Under the pieces are notes generated by a model that worked only from the letters and a program-made list of their open reading frames with translations, did not search any database and had not been told where the DNA came from. From assembly GCF_013839445.1 (NCBI RefSeq), contig NZ_JACDIT010000013.1:1-64000 (forward strand): a DNA stretch of 64,000 nucleotides, written 5' to 3'. Within the stretch, counting starts at the first letter, position 1; every line of letters begins with the position of its first letter. Positions 44,315 through 53,378 of this stretch are shown in pieces. The DNA is from Chthonobacter albigriseus (GTDB taxonomy: Bacteria > Pseudomonadota > Alphaproteobacteria > Rhizobiales > Pleomorphomonadaceae). A program made the position numbers and the translations under genes.

Positions 44315-46279
44315 TCATTCGGCGGGAAGGTGCACGACCGCGTCGGGCTCGGAGACGGCCCGGATGACCCGTCCGCGCGAGATCGTCCGGCGCTGGTCGA
44401 CGACCGTAGCGGCCCGGGCGTTGACCGGCCGCAGCGCCGCGACGCCATCGGAGACCACCAGCATGGTGCCGTAGAACGGTACCCCGGTGCTGTCGGCCGG
44501 GGGCACCGGCTCGTGCATGACGCTGATCACGACCGCCATCGGGCAATGCTCCTTCACCAGCCGATGGAATCGATCGCGGGCCCCCTTGTCCAGCGCCGAT
44601 GTGGCCTCGTCGAGGAAGATCACGTCGGGCTTCTGGATCAGGATGCGGGCGAGGATCAGCTTCTGCTTCTGCCCGCCCGAGAGAACTTCGTCCCAGCGCC
44701 GCCCGCGGTGGAACTCCGCCGACAACAGCGTCGCGAACTCGCCGAGGCCCACGAGGCCCATCACGGCGGCGATCGCCAGATCGTCGTGCTCGGCTTCGAT
44801 GTCCGGCATGGTCAGGAGCTGCCGCAGCGACGTCTGCGGCAGGCGGAAATCCTGGCAGGCGTAGAAGTGCTTGGCGCCCGGCCGTGTCACCACCTCCCCG
44901 CGTCCGTAGGGCCACAGCCCGTTCATCGCCTTGACCAGGCTGGACTTGCCGCACCCGGACGGCCCGGAGACGAACACCCACTGCCCCGGCTCGAAGTCCA
45001 GGGCGGGCACCGTGAGGAAGGGCTTCGCATCGTGCCCCTGGTGCATCAGCTCCAGCCCGCGGATCGCGAAGGCCGCAACATCAGGCCGCTGCACATGGCG
45101 GAAGTCGGAGATCCCGGTCTCCTCGTAGAAGGTCTGGGTGTCCTGAACCAGCTCGATGGCCCGGGCGAGTTCCGTGATGCGCGACGCGCTGGCCCTGAGG
45201 CTCGCCACGTCCGGCATCACCTGGATCAGCCAGGAGCAGTCGTTGATCAGCTCGTTGACGAGTTCGGATCCCGTTATGTAGCCGCGGAACGTGATTCCGC
45301 CCTGCATGTACGCCGGCAGGATGGGGATGTAGGACACCACCCGCTGGGTGACGAAATTGTAGAAGAGGTTGAACGACAGGAAGCCGGCCGACACCGTGTT
45401 CTGCCGCCGCCATGTGCTGTCGATCGCGGTGTAGTGGTGGGCGTGAATCCGCCGTTGGACCCGCTCGCCGAACGCCGCCGCCACCTGCAGCCACCGACGC
45501 GTCAGCATGGCCAGTTCCGCGCGATAGGTCCCCTCGCTCTTCTGCATCTCCACATTCAACGCCTGGATTTTCCGCCCGATCCAGAGCGCCGCGAAGGTGC
45601 AGGTCGGCACGTAGACGCCGATCACGAAGAACACCAGCACGAGCCCTGCGTAGTTGCCGAGGAACTCCAGCCCTTGCACGGGCGTGGACATCTCCAGGAT
45701 CTTCTCGCCGACGAAGTAGACCGAGGTCACGACCCCGATCAGGCCGACAGCCAGGCCGAGGGCGCCGCCCGTGACGACCTTCGTCGCCTCCTGGATCCGC
45801 TGGTCGACGTTGTCCGGCAACCGACCATCGCCCGCCTGTCCGTTGCTGAGCAGATGGAAGTAGGCGCGGCCGTCGGAAAACAGAGCGTCGTTGAACTGCC
45901 CGTCCAGCCAGCGCCTCCAGCAGCGATGCAGCGACGTCAGGAGGTAGTGGCGCACGCCGAGGAAAACGACCGTCTTCAGGGCGGCGAAACCGATCAGCAG
46001 CAGGGCGTTGTTCAGGATGTCGTCGAACGGGGAAACGTTGGGCTTGTCGTGGAAGCTCGCGATCGAGGCGATGAAGGCACCGGAGGCTTCCGCCACCCAC
46101 ACGCCGCTCTTGCTGGCCGCAGCGGTCAGCGCCACCACGGCGACCGTCAGCAGCCAGGCTTCCTTCCACCGATCCGACAGCCAGTAGGCCTTCATGAGGC
46201 CTGAAAAGCTGGTGAGAGACGACACACGCGTTTTCAGCGCCGACCCTTCCGCCGCGGCTACGATACGCGCCGCGGACAA
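44315..46279 (-). CDS. SbmA/BacA-like ABC transporter, fused membrane and ATPase domains
   Basis: This ~654-residue half-transporter joins an ABC_membrane_2 domain (residues ~60-370) to an ATPase domain: Walker A SGPSGCGKSS, signature LSGGQKQKLILARIL, Walker B VIFLDEATSALD. The type includes YddA, Rv1819c and, by its membrane part, BacA/SbmA, which move peptides, cobalamin or other bulky compounds. The start is uncertain: the longest frame uses a TTG at 46279, with a GTG near 46226 and an ATG at 46195 as alternatives. It is the first gene of the glucan-hydrolase operon. Confidence 0.85.
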   Translation of the reverse strand: MSAARIVAAAEGSALKTRVSSLTSFSGLMKAYWLSDRWKEAWLLTVAVVALTAAASKSGVWVAEASGAFIASIASFHDKPNVSPFDDILNNALLLIGFAALKTVVFLGVRHYLLTSLHRCWRRWLDGQFNDALFSDGRAYFHLLSNGQAGDGRLPDNVDQRIQEATKVVTGGALGLAVGLIGVVTSVYFVGEKILEMSTPVQGLEFLGNYAGLVLVFFVIGVYVPTCTFAALWIGRKIQALNVEMQKSEGTYRAELAMLTRRWLQVAAAFGERVQRRIHAHHYTAIDSTWRRQNTVSAGFLSFNLFYNFVTQRVVSYIPILPAYMQGGITFRGYITGSELVNELINDCSWLIQVMPDVASLRASASRITELARAIELVQDTQTFYEETGISDFRHVQRPDVAAFAIRGLELMHQGHDAKPFLTVPALDFEPGQWVFVSGPSGCGKSSLVKAMNGLWPYGRGEVVTRPGAKHFYACQDFRLPQTSLRQLLTMPDIEAEHDDLAIAAVMGLVGLGEFATLLSAEFHRGRRWDEVLSGGQKQKLILARILIQKPDVIFLDEATSALDKGARDRFHRLVKEHCPMAVVISVMHEPVPPADSTGVPFYGTMLVVSDGVAALRPVNARAATVVDQRRTISRGRVIRAVSEPDAVVHLPAE

Positions 46280-46546
46280 CTCCTGCGGAACCCCCCTGGC
46301 TCCTGCGCTTAATCGATTTAAGCAGCGTGCGTCCGAACTGTCAAAAAATCCTTAAGGTTTGTTGATTCAGCATTAATTTGCCATAATTGATTGACGGGAA
46401 AGGGAAATCCTATTCCGCCCGACTTCGGTTTCAGGCAGATTGCTACGAAACTCTCTCGATCTCTGTTGCCAGCGGGCAACGGGCATCGCGGCCATGGAAC
46501 GCCCGGCGCTCCAAGCTCGTTGAACCGGTTTGGAGAGTGAGCAACC
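46280..46546. other. Divergent intergenic region, AT-rich for this genome
   Basis: These 267 bases separate the SbmA-like operon from the Pro-rich peptide gene. The part near 46340-46400 is clearly AT-rich (for example TTTGTTGATTCAGCATTAAT), as expected of a promoter region. I could not fix a -35/-10 pair with confidence. No gene or repeat copy is present. Confidence 0.4.
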
Positions 46547-46798
46547 ATGTCGACACCGACCCCCGGCCCCGAGACGCCCACCCCCGGTCCGCTTCCTGAC
46601 ATTCCGTCTCCCCCGATCGGCGAACCCATGAGCCCGCCTCGACCCGAAGAGGCTCCCGATCGCAGTCCGGACGAGATCCAGCCCCCTGCTCCGGACCCAT
46701 TCCCGTCGCCGCGCCCCATGGAGGAGCCAAGTCCGGTGGACATCCCCGTCGAGGCGCCGGGTGGGATGCCCGACGAGATCCAGCCGCCCGCCGGCTGA
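46547..46798 (+). CDS. Short proline-rich acidic protein
   Basis: This 83-residue protein is about one third proline and has no signal peptide or membrane segment. An internal repeat is visible: SPDEIQPPAPDP near residue 40 and MPDEIQPPAG at the C-terminus. A GGAGAG lies about 10 bases before the ATG. Similar small PDEI-P-P peptides occur in Rhizobiales genomes (from memory). Function is unknown; intrinsic disorder is expected. Confidence 0.6.
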   Translation: MSTPTPGPETPTPGPLPDIPSPPIGEPMSPPRPEEAPDRSPDEIQPPAPDPFPSPRPMEEPSPVDIPVEAPGGMPDEIQPPAG

Positions 46799-46935
46799 GG
46801 TTCGAAAGGTCGAATCGGCGACCGGTCGTGCTAGGCTGGCCGCCTGTTCGTTCGCAGGCGCGATCGGGATCGGTGCGCATCGCTGGCTCAGTCGACGGTT
46901 CCACCGCTTTTCATTATCTGAAAATTGAAGTATCG

Positions 46936-47928
46936 ATGGACGATCGATCTGTCAGGTTGCTTTCGGACTCCATGAGCCCCCCTCCCCCCACGGCCGCTGC
47001 CACGATCCCCGCGGACTCCACCGCGCCCGTCCCTCCGGACATGGCGGTCGAACGCAGGCCGCACGCGCGTGATGCGAGCCTTGTCGGCATCGGGCTTATC
47101 GTCGCCTCGACGATCTTCTTCTCTCTCGGGGATGTCGCTGCCAAGGCGATGACAGCGACCTTGCCGCCGCTGCAGGTCGCCTGGTTCCGTTATCTCTTCT
47201 TCTGCATGCTCGTCGTACCCACCGTGATCGTCATGCACCGGGGTCAGGCATTCGCCACGCGGCGGCCGCACCTCCAGGTGATCCGCGGCCTGATGGTGTC
47301 GATGTCGGCCGCATGCTTCATCCTGGGGCTGAGTTATCTCCAGGTCGCGGACAACACGGCGATCGTCTACCTGTCGCCCTTGTTCATCACGGCTCTATCC
47401 ATTCCCATTCTCGGCGAGAAGGTGGGCCTTCGCCGCTGGACAGCCACGGCGGTAGGCTTTTCGGGCGTGCTTCTCGTGGTCCGGCCGGGCAGCGACGCCT
47501 TTCAACTGGCAGCGCTGTTTCCTGTCACGTCCGCCTTGATCTGGGCCTTCGGCGCCTTGCTGACACGCCACATGTCGGACGAGCGTCCCGAGACGACCCT
47601 GGCCTGGACCGCCCTCACGGGCTTCATCAGCCTGTCGCTACTCATGCCCTTCGTCTGGGTCGATCCGAACCTTCAGGAGACTGGCCTGGGTTTCATCAAC
47701 GGCCTGGGATCAGCGATCGGGCACACTTTCGTCGTGTTCGCGTTCCGCCGTGCGCCCGCCTCGACGCTGGCCCCGTTCTCCTACATTCACTTGCTCTTTT
47801 CCACGACGCTCGCCTATCTGGTCTTCGGCAACGTCCCCGCCGTCTGGACCGTTGCCGGCGGCATTCTGATCGCGGCCAGCGGTCTCTACATCGCTCACCG
47901 CGAGCGCCTGCGTCACCGAGCCCGCTGA
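46936..47928 (+). CDS. DMT superfamily transporter with two EamA domains
   Basis: This 330-residue protein has ten membrane segments in two EamA repeats after a ~50-residue Pro-rich cytoplasmic leader. Clear parts are GLIVASTIFFSLGDVAAKAM, WFRYLFFCMLVVP, YLSPLFITALSIPILGEKVG and the closing GILIAASGLYIAHRER. It should export a metabolite. I chose the ATG at 46936; an ATG at 46972 is possible. It stands alone. Confidence 0.88.
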   Translation: MDDRSVRLLSDSMSPPPPTAAATIPADSTAPVPPDMAVERRPHARDASLVGIGLIVASTIFFSLGDVAAKAMTATLPPLQVAWFRYLFFCMLVVPTVIVMHRGQAFATRRPHLQVIRGLMVSMSAACFILGLSYLQVADNTAIVYLSPLFITALSIPILGEKVGLRRWTATAVGFSGVLLVVRPGSDAFQLAALFPVTSALIWAFGALLTRHMSDERPETTLAWTALTGFISLSLLMPFVWVDPNLQETGLGFINGLGSAIGHTFVVFAFRRAPASTLAPFSYIHLLFSTTLAYLVFGNVPAVWTVAGGILIAASGLYIAHRERLRHRAR

Positions 47929-47956
47929 CGTCAAGGCGACCGCGCTTCGTCCGGTA

Positions 47957-49951
47957 TCAGTCGTCGCGACTGTTCCGGCCGCTGTCACGTCCGCCGCTGC
48001 GCCCACCGCCCGACTCATTCTTGCCGGACCGCCCGGAACGACCGCCGAGCGCACTGGAAACCCGGTCACCGACCCCGGAAAGGGCGCCGGTCACCCCACC
48101 GAGCAGCCCGCCTCGGTCGGTTGACGACGTGCCCGAACTGGACCGACTGCTCTTTCCGGCGCTCTTGCCGCTCTTGCCGCTCTTTCCGGCCGCAGCTTGC
48201 CGCTCACCGCTCGACGACTGCACCGAGGGCGATCCGCCGACCGGACTACGGCGCTCCCGATATCCACCGGCCCGGTCCTGGTATGGTCGGTCGACGGGCT
48301 CGCTATCCCGCGGCGAAAGGAGCCCGAACAGGATCCAGGGACGGCGACGTTCCTCCAGTACCTCACGCGCCGTTCGAACGGTGCCGGCGCGCGGCCGCCT
48401 GGGCTTCTTGGCTCGGACCTTTGCGGCCCTTTGCTTGGTCACGGCGGGAGCATCCCGTTGGTCCATGCGCTCCTGAACCAGCATCGTCTGCTGCACGGCG
48501 GAATCGGTGGGAAGCACCGGACGGCTTGGCGGCAGAGGCGGATAGAGCGCCGTGGTAACCGCGGCCGTTGTCTCGTTCAGGTCTGAAGCCTCGGCCGGTG
48601 CGATCGCTGCCACCTCCACTGGCTCAGCCGGAGGCTCGTGCGCGGGCGGAACAACGCGATCCGCCAGTCCGGACCAGGATGGCCCTACGCCGGCTTCATC
48701 CCGAACAGCGGTCGCGCTGCGCGGCTCGATCCGCAGGGCTGCGATGCTTCCTGTCGGCTCCTCTATCTGCCGTACAGGTTCAGGTGCTGCAACCATCGCC
48801 GGACTGGGTGACGGAGGCGAAACCGGTCGTTGTTCGACCACCTCCGCCTTCTTGAGCGCGTTCAGGAACCTGGCATCCACGTCGGTCAGCCAGAACGCCG
48901 CGAAGACCGCCGCGACCGTGCCCAGTCCGGCCGCCAGACCGAAACGCGGCCTTGCGCGGGCTTCGCCTTGCGTCGGATCGGGAAGGCTGTCCGCGGACGG
49001 CTCGGGAAGGAAGCGGATGGCCGTCTGCGGACGCGCCGGCGCAGGGTCGGAGGGCGCAGCCACCGGCGTCGCTGCCGCTTCGGCGGCGGGCACGTCGGCC
49101 CCGACGACAGCAGCGGCGGGAAGCGCAGGACCGGCGACCGGTTTGCCGGAAGGCACGGCGGCACTGCGAAGCGGGTCCGTGCTCTTCAGGAAGCGGATCT
49201 GGCCATCGTCGACTCGCGCCGCCGTCAGGATGCCGGTCCGATAGGCGCCCGTGTCGATGCAGATCCGATGCGGGCGTACCAGCGGGACGAGCGAGGCGAC
49301 ATGGCCGTGAACGACGCGCAGGCCCGCCGGTCCGACCGGCCCGTCGGCGTGGTCCACCATGAAGAGGAGATCGTCCAGCGACTGCCGCTCGGGCGCCAGA
49401 CCGGGGCGCAGCCCGGCATGCACGTAGACGATCGCGCCGTGTCGCACGGTCAAAGGAAGCTGCTTGAGGAAGGCGACATGATCCGCCGGAACGGCTTGGC
49501 GCGCGAGATCCGCGAGGGCTTTCAGGTCCGATCGCCGGCGAATGCGCTCTGGAACCTCCAGGCCATAGGATTCCAGCGTCTCCCGTCCGCCGATCCGCAG
49601 CCAGTCGCCATGGGAGGTCGGATCCTCGAGGAAGGCGACGAACAGCTGCTCGTGGTTGCCGCGCAGGCAGATCCGCTCGAAACCGGCGGGCGGCGGTCGC
49701 TTCAGATGCTCGATGACGCCGGACGACGACAGGCCACGGTCGACGTAGTCGCCGAGCATCACGATCGTCTTCGCCCCCGAAAAGCCTGCCGCGTCGGCGA
49801 TGATCCTCTCTTCCAGCTCGCGCAATTCAAAGAGCGAGCCGTGCACGTCCCCAATGGCATAGACGAGCGTATCGGAGTCCAACGTCAGGTGGACGGTGAG
49901 GGAAGGATCCGGTTGAGGCCCGAACCCGGCTGGACGAAGCGCGGTACGCAT
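47957..49951 (-). CDS. PPP-type metallophosphatase with TM segment and disordered tail
   Basis: This 664-residue protein has an N-terminal serine/threonine phosphatase or Ap4A-hydrolase-like domain (27-256) with all metal motifs: GDVHG (34-38), GDYVDRG (67-73), GNHE (98-101) and HAG and HGH further on. A Pro/Ala-rich linker leads to one membrane segment at about 336-356, then ~300 residues of low-complexity sequence ending in a Ser/Gly/Arg-rich tail. The layout puts the phosphatase in the cytoplasm and the tail outside. The substrate is unknown. Confidence 0.85.
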   Translation of the reverse strand: MRTALRPAGFGPQPDPSLTVHLTLDSDTLVYAIGDVHGSLFELRELEERIIADAAGFSGAKTIVMLGDYVDRGLSSSGVIEHLKRPPPAGFERICLRGNHEQLFVAFLEDPTSHGDWLRIGGRETLESYGLEVPERIRRRSDLKALADLARQAVPADHVAFLKQLPLTVRHGAIVYVHAGLRPGLAPERQSLDDLLFMVDHADGPVGPAGLRVVHGHVASLVPLVRPHRICIDTGAYRTGILTAARVDDGQIRFLKSTDPLRSAAVPSGKPVAGPALPAAAVVGADVPAAEAAATPVAAPSDPAPARPQTAIRFLPEPSADSLPDPTQGEARARPRFGLAAGLGTVAAVFAAFWLTDVDARFLNALKKAEVVEQRPVSPPSPSPAMVAAPEPVRQIEEPTGSIAALRIEPRSATAVRDEAGVGPSWSGLADRVVPPAHEPPAEPVEVAAIAPAEASDLNETTAAVTTALYPPLPPSRPVLPTDSAVQQTMLVQERMDQRDAPAVTKQRAAKVRAKKPRRPRAGTVRTAREVLEERRRPWILFGLLSPRDSEPVDRPYQDRAGGYRERRSPVGGSPSVQSSSGERQAAAGKSGKSGKSAGKSSRSSSGTSSTDRGGLLGGVTGALSGVGDRVSSALGGRSGRSGKNESGGGRSGGRDSGRNSRDD

Positions 49952-50041
49952 GGGCTGATCCGATCAGGATTAACCCCCCGTTAACTTAACTCACGAAACG
50001 CCGTTTTATTCCACCACGGAATGCAACTCCCGTGAACGGCA

Positions 50042-50077
50042 AAGCCCGGCAGGGACGTCCGTCCGACCGCCGGGCTT
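50042..50077 (-). terminator. Hairpin after frcA
   Basis: AAGCCCGGC at 50042-50050 pairs with its complement at 50069-50077, 19 bases beyond the frcA stop codon. Only three T residues follow on the minus strand, so it is a weak intrinsic terminator at the end of the frc operon. Confidence 0.55.
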
Positions 50078-50095
50078 GCTCGGGAAGCCTGTGGT

Positions 50096-50878
50096 TCAGG
50101 CCGCCAGCGAATGCTCGGGCGGCTTCATCGCTCCGGTCATGATCGCCACCGCGTCCGACATCGAGATCTCCTTCGGGCGCACGACGGCGATCCGCTTGCC
50201 GAGGCGATGGATATGGATCCGATCCGCCACCTCGAACACGTGCGGCATGTTGTGGCTGATCAGGACGATCGGCAGGCCGCGGCGCTTGACGTCCAGCATC
50301 AGCTCCAGCACGCGGCGGGATTCCTTGACGCCGAGGGCGGCGGTGGGCTCGTCAAGGATGACGACACGCGACCCGAAGGCGGCTGCCCGGGCGACTGCGA
50401 CGCCCTGGCGCTGGCCGCCGGAGAGCGTCTCCACCGCCTGGTCGATGTTCTGGATCGTCATCAGGCCCAGCTCGGAGAGTTTCTGCCGAGCCACCGTGCG
50501 CATCGCGTTGCGGTCCAGCATCCGGAACCACTGCCCGAGCGGCCCCTTCTTCCGGATCTCGCGTCCGAGGAACATGTTGTCCGCGATGGAGAGCGCGGGG
50601 GAGAGCGCCAGGTTCTGGTAGACGGTCTCGATGCCGGCGGCGCGCGCCTCCAGCGGCGAGGTGAACCGGACGTCCTGGCCCATCAGTTTGATGGTGCCCT
50701 CGTCCGGCGTGATGGCGCCGGAGATCGCCTTGATGAGCGTCGACTTCCCGGCCCCGTTGTCGCCGATCACCGCGAGGATCTCGTTCGGCATCAGGTCGAA
50801 GTCGGCGTTGTCGAGGGCGGTCACTCGGCCATAGCGTTTGACCAGACCGCGGGCGGTGAGAAGGGGTTCGCCGGTCAT
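50096..50878 (-). CDS. frcA: Fructose-type ABC transporter ATP-binding protein
   Basis: The ATG at 50878 overlaps the permease gene through ATGA and gives 260 residues. One nucleotide-binding domain is present (Walker A GDNGAGKST, signature LSGGQRQGVAVARA, Walker B VVILDEPTAAL), as in rhizobial FrcA and unlike two-domain RbsA. It energises uptake of fructose and possibly ribose or mannose. The order binding protein, permease, ATPase matches Sinorhizobium frcBCA. Confidence 0.88.
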   Translation of the reverse strand: MTGEPLLTARGLVKRYGRVTALDNADFDLMPNEILAVIGDNGAGKSTLIKAISGAITPDEGTIKLMGQDVRFTSPLEARAAGIETVYQNLALSPALSIADNMFLGREIRKKGPLGQWFRMLDRNAMRTVARQKLSELGLMTIQNIDQAVETLSGGQRQGVAVARAAAFGSRVVILDEPTAALGVKESRRVLELMLDVKRRGLPIVLISHNMPHVFEVADRIHIHRLGKRIAVVRPKEISMSDAVAIMTGAMKPPEHSLAA

Positions 50879-51939
50879 TTCGAAACCTTCCTGATCCACT
50901 GGTCGATGGCGACGGCGGCAATGATCAGAACGCCGATGAGGAGGTAGGTCCACTGCGGGTCGGTGCCGACGAGGCGCAGCCCGAGCGAGAACACGCCGAC
51001 GATGAGCGCGCCGAACATCATTCCCATGATCGACCCGCGGCCGCCGAACAGCGAAATGCCGCCGATCACCACCGCTGTGATGGATTCGATGTTGGCGAAC
51101 TGGCCCGCCGTCGGCGAAACCGAGCCGATGCGGCCGATCAGGGCCCAGCCGGCGAGGGCGCAGATCAGCCCGGACAGCGTGTAGACGCTGATCAGCATCC
51201 GCTCGGTGCGCACGCCCGACAACTCCGCCGCGTCCGGGTCGTCGCCGATCGCATAGACGTGCCGCCCCCAGGCCGTGTGGTTGAGCACATACCAGAGCAG
51301 CGCGACCAGGAGCACCATGGCGATGACGCCGAAGGTGAACACGGCGGTGCCGATGCGGAAGTTACTGCCGAAGAACTGCAGCAGCGGCGCAGTCGCCTCG
51401 ATGTCCTGCGCCCGGACCGTCTCGTTCGCCGAGTAGAGGAAGTTGGCGGCCAGGAAGATCTGCCAGGTGCCGAGCGTCACGATGAACGGCGGCAGCTTGA
51501 TGCGCGCCACCAGGAAACCGTTGATGAAGCCACACAACGTGCCCACCGCCAGGCCGCAGAGGATCGCCAGCGGCACGGGGACGCCGTAGTGGAAGACGAA
51601 CTTGCCCATCACCACCGACGACAGGACCATAATGGCGCCCACCGAAAGATCGATGCCGGCGGTCAGGATCACAAGCGTCTGCGCCGCGCCGACGATGCCG
51701 ACGATGGCGACCTGCTGCAGGATCAGCGTCAGCGAGAAGGCCGAGAAGAACTTGTCCCCGACGATCAGTCCGAAGCCGGCGATCGAGAGGATCAGAACGA
51801 TCAGCGGCACTGCCGCGGGATTGCCGTGGAGATAGTGCTGGGCCGATTGGATCCAGGTCCGCTCGGAGTGATGGTCGAACGAGGCGACGGACGTGTCGCT
51901 TTGGTCGAGCACCTTCTCGAACTCTTGAGCGCCGCTCAT
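50875..51939 (-). CDS. frcC: Fructose-type ABC transporter permease
   Basis: This 354-residue RbsC-type permease has about ten membrane segments and the conserved TLVILTAGIDLSVGAIMVLS region near residue 95, plus ITAVVIGGISLFGGRGSIMG near 280. The N-terminal ~45 residues are hydrophilic and cytoplasmic. The ATG at 51939 follows GGGAGAAG. It lies about 106 bases after frcB with a strong hairpin between. Confidence 0.9.
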   Translation of the reverse strand: MSGAQEFEKVLDQSDTSVASFDHHSERTWIQSAQHYLHGNPAAVPLIVLILSIAGFGLIVGDKFFSAFSLTLILQQVAIVGIVGAAQTLVILTAGIDLSVGAIMVLSSVVMGKFVFHYGVPVPLAILCGLAVGTLCGFINGFLVARIKLPPFIVTLGTWQIFLAANFLYSANETVRAQDIEATAPLLQFFGSNFRIGTAVFTFGVIAMVLLVALLWYVLNHTAWGRHVYAIGDDPDAAELSGVRTERMLISVYTLSGLICALAGWALIGRIGSVSPTAGQFANIESITAVVIGGISLFGGRGSIMGMMFGALIVGVFSLGLRLVGTDPQWTYLLIGVLIIAAVAIDQWIRKVSK

Positions 51940-51983
51940 GGCATGCTTCTCCCTGCAGCGCTTTGGCAAGCGCCGGTTATCCA

Positions 51984-52007
51984 AGGGGCAGCCGATCGGC
52001 TGCCCCT
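51984..52007 (-). promoter_or_regulatory. Perfect 12-bp palindrome between frcB and frcC
   Basis: AGGGGCAGCCGA and its exact complement form a 24-base palindrome with no spacer. On the transcribed strand no U tract follows; the run of T lies on the other strand. The likely role is partial termination or protection of frcB mRNA, so that more binding protein than permease is made. Confidence 0.65.
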
Positions 52008-52045
52008 CTTTTTGTCAGGAGTTTATCAGAACAGTCCGGTGGCGT

Positions 52046-53080
52046 TCAGCCCCAGCACTTGTCCATGCCTTCCTTCACGCTGATCGACTGCACACCTTCG
52101 GCGGGCTTGTCGGTGACCAGCGAGACACCGGTGTCGAAGAAGGCCTTGCCCTCGGTCGGAGCAGGCTTCTCACCGGTCTCGGCGAACTTCTTGATCGCCT
52201 CGATGCCGAGAGCGGCCATCAGCAGCGGATACTGCTGCGAGGTGGCGCCGATCACGCCGGCTTCGACGTTCTTGACGCCCGGGCAGCCACCGTCGACCGA
52301 GACGATCAGCACGTTCTTTTCCATGCCCACGGCCTTGAGGGCCTCGTAGGCGCCCGCCGCGGCCGGCTCGTTGATCGTGTGGACCACGTTCACGCCCGGA
52401 TCCTTCTGGAGGAGGTTCTCCATGGCCTTGCGGCCGCCTTCCTCGTTGCCGTTGGTGACGTCATGGCCGACGATGCGCGCGTCGTCCTCGTCGCCGATCA
52501 CGTTGGCGTCCTTGGTGTCGATGCCGAAGCCCATCATGAAGCCCTGGTTGCGCAGGACGTCGACGGTCGGCTGGGACGGGGTCAGGTTGAGGAAGGCGAT
52601 TTTGGCATCCTTGGCGCTGTCACCCAGCGTCTTCGCGGCCCATTCGCCGATCAGCTTGCCGGCAAGCAGGTTGTCGGTGGCAAAGGTGGCGTCGGCAGCG
52701 TCGGCCGGCTCCAGCGGCGTGTCGAGCGCGATCACCAGGATCCCGGCGTCACGGGCCTTCTTGACGGCCGGGACGATGCCCTTGGTGTCGGAGGCGGTCA
52801 GAAGGATGCCCTTCGCGCCGTCGGCGATGCAGGACTCGATCGCCGCGACCTGGCTCTCGCTGTCGCCGTCGATCTTGCCGGCGTAGGCCTTGAGCGTCAC
52901 GCCAAGCTCGCCGGCCTTGGCCGTCGCGCCTTCCTTCATCTTCACGAAGAACGGGTTGGTATCGGTCTTGGTGATCAGGCAGGCGCTGACTTCCTGCGCC
53001 ATGGCCGGCGCTGCGCCAAGAGCGATGAGGGCCGCGCAGCCGAAAAGGGCCGTCTTCAGACGGCTGTTGAACGACGTCAT
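52046..53080 (-). CDS. frcB: Fructose-type periplasmic sugar-binding protein
   Basis: This 344-residue protein has a signal peptide ending APAMAQ and the FrcB-type mature start ([20 protein letters not shown]). Further close matches to rhizobial FrcB as I recall it are [40 protein letters not shown] and [20 protein letters not shown]. It binds fructose (also ribose and mannose in Sinorhizobium). It is first in the operon, opposite the regulator gene across a 298-base control region. Confidence 0.9.
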   Translation of the reverse strand: MTSFNSRLKTALFGCAALIALGAAPAMAQEVSACLITKTDTNPFFVKMKEGATAKAGELGVTLKAYAGKIDGDSESQVAAIESCIADGAKGILLTASDTKGIVPAVKKARDAGILVIALDTPLEPADAADATFATDNLLAGKLIGEWAAKTLGDSAKDAKIAFLNLTPSQPTVDVLRNQGFMMGFGIDTKDANVIGDEDDARIVGHDVTNGNEEGGRKAMENLLQKDPGVNVVHTINEPAAAGAYEALKAVGMEKNVLIVSVDGGCPGVKNVEAGVIGATSQQYPLLMAALGIEAIKKFAETGEKPAPTEGKAFFDTGVSLVTDKPAEGVQSISVKEGMDKCWG

Positions 53081-53185
53081 GAACTATCCTCCCAAGAATT
53101 TCTGGCCGGATCTCGTGGACCGGCTCGACGGCCTCCGTCCTCCCGACGGCCGACCTGCTCTATGGGTGGCACGGGTCCAGGAACC

Positions 53186-53222
53186 TGTCAATAAATAAAT
53201 CCACCTGATTTAAATATTGACT
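53186..53222. promoter_or_regulatory. Divergent frcB/frcR control region with palindromic operator
   Basis: A perfect palindrome, TAAATC-CACCT-GATTTA, lies at 53196-53212. It is flanked by two divergent -35-like boxes: TTGACA on the minus strand at 53191-53186, facing frcB, and TTGACT on the plus strand at 53217-53222, facing frcR. AT-rich arms around a GC centre are usual for ROK-family operators (Mlc, NagC). The -10 elements are not convincing. Confidence 0.55.
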
Positions 53223-53378
53223 TGCCCTTGTCGTAGCCGCATCGTCCAGCGAATAGGCAGCCGAGAGCACAAGTTTTGATCAACAAGACGGGCTCGGCAT
53301 CTGCTTAAAAGCAGGCGGCGCGCCGGGGGGCGCGCGCCGGCTTCGGGCAGCGCATCTGCCTGCTTGGGGAGGACCATC

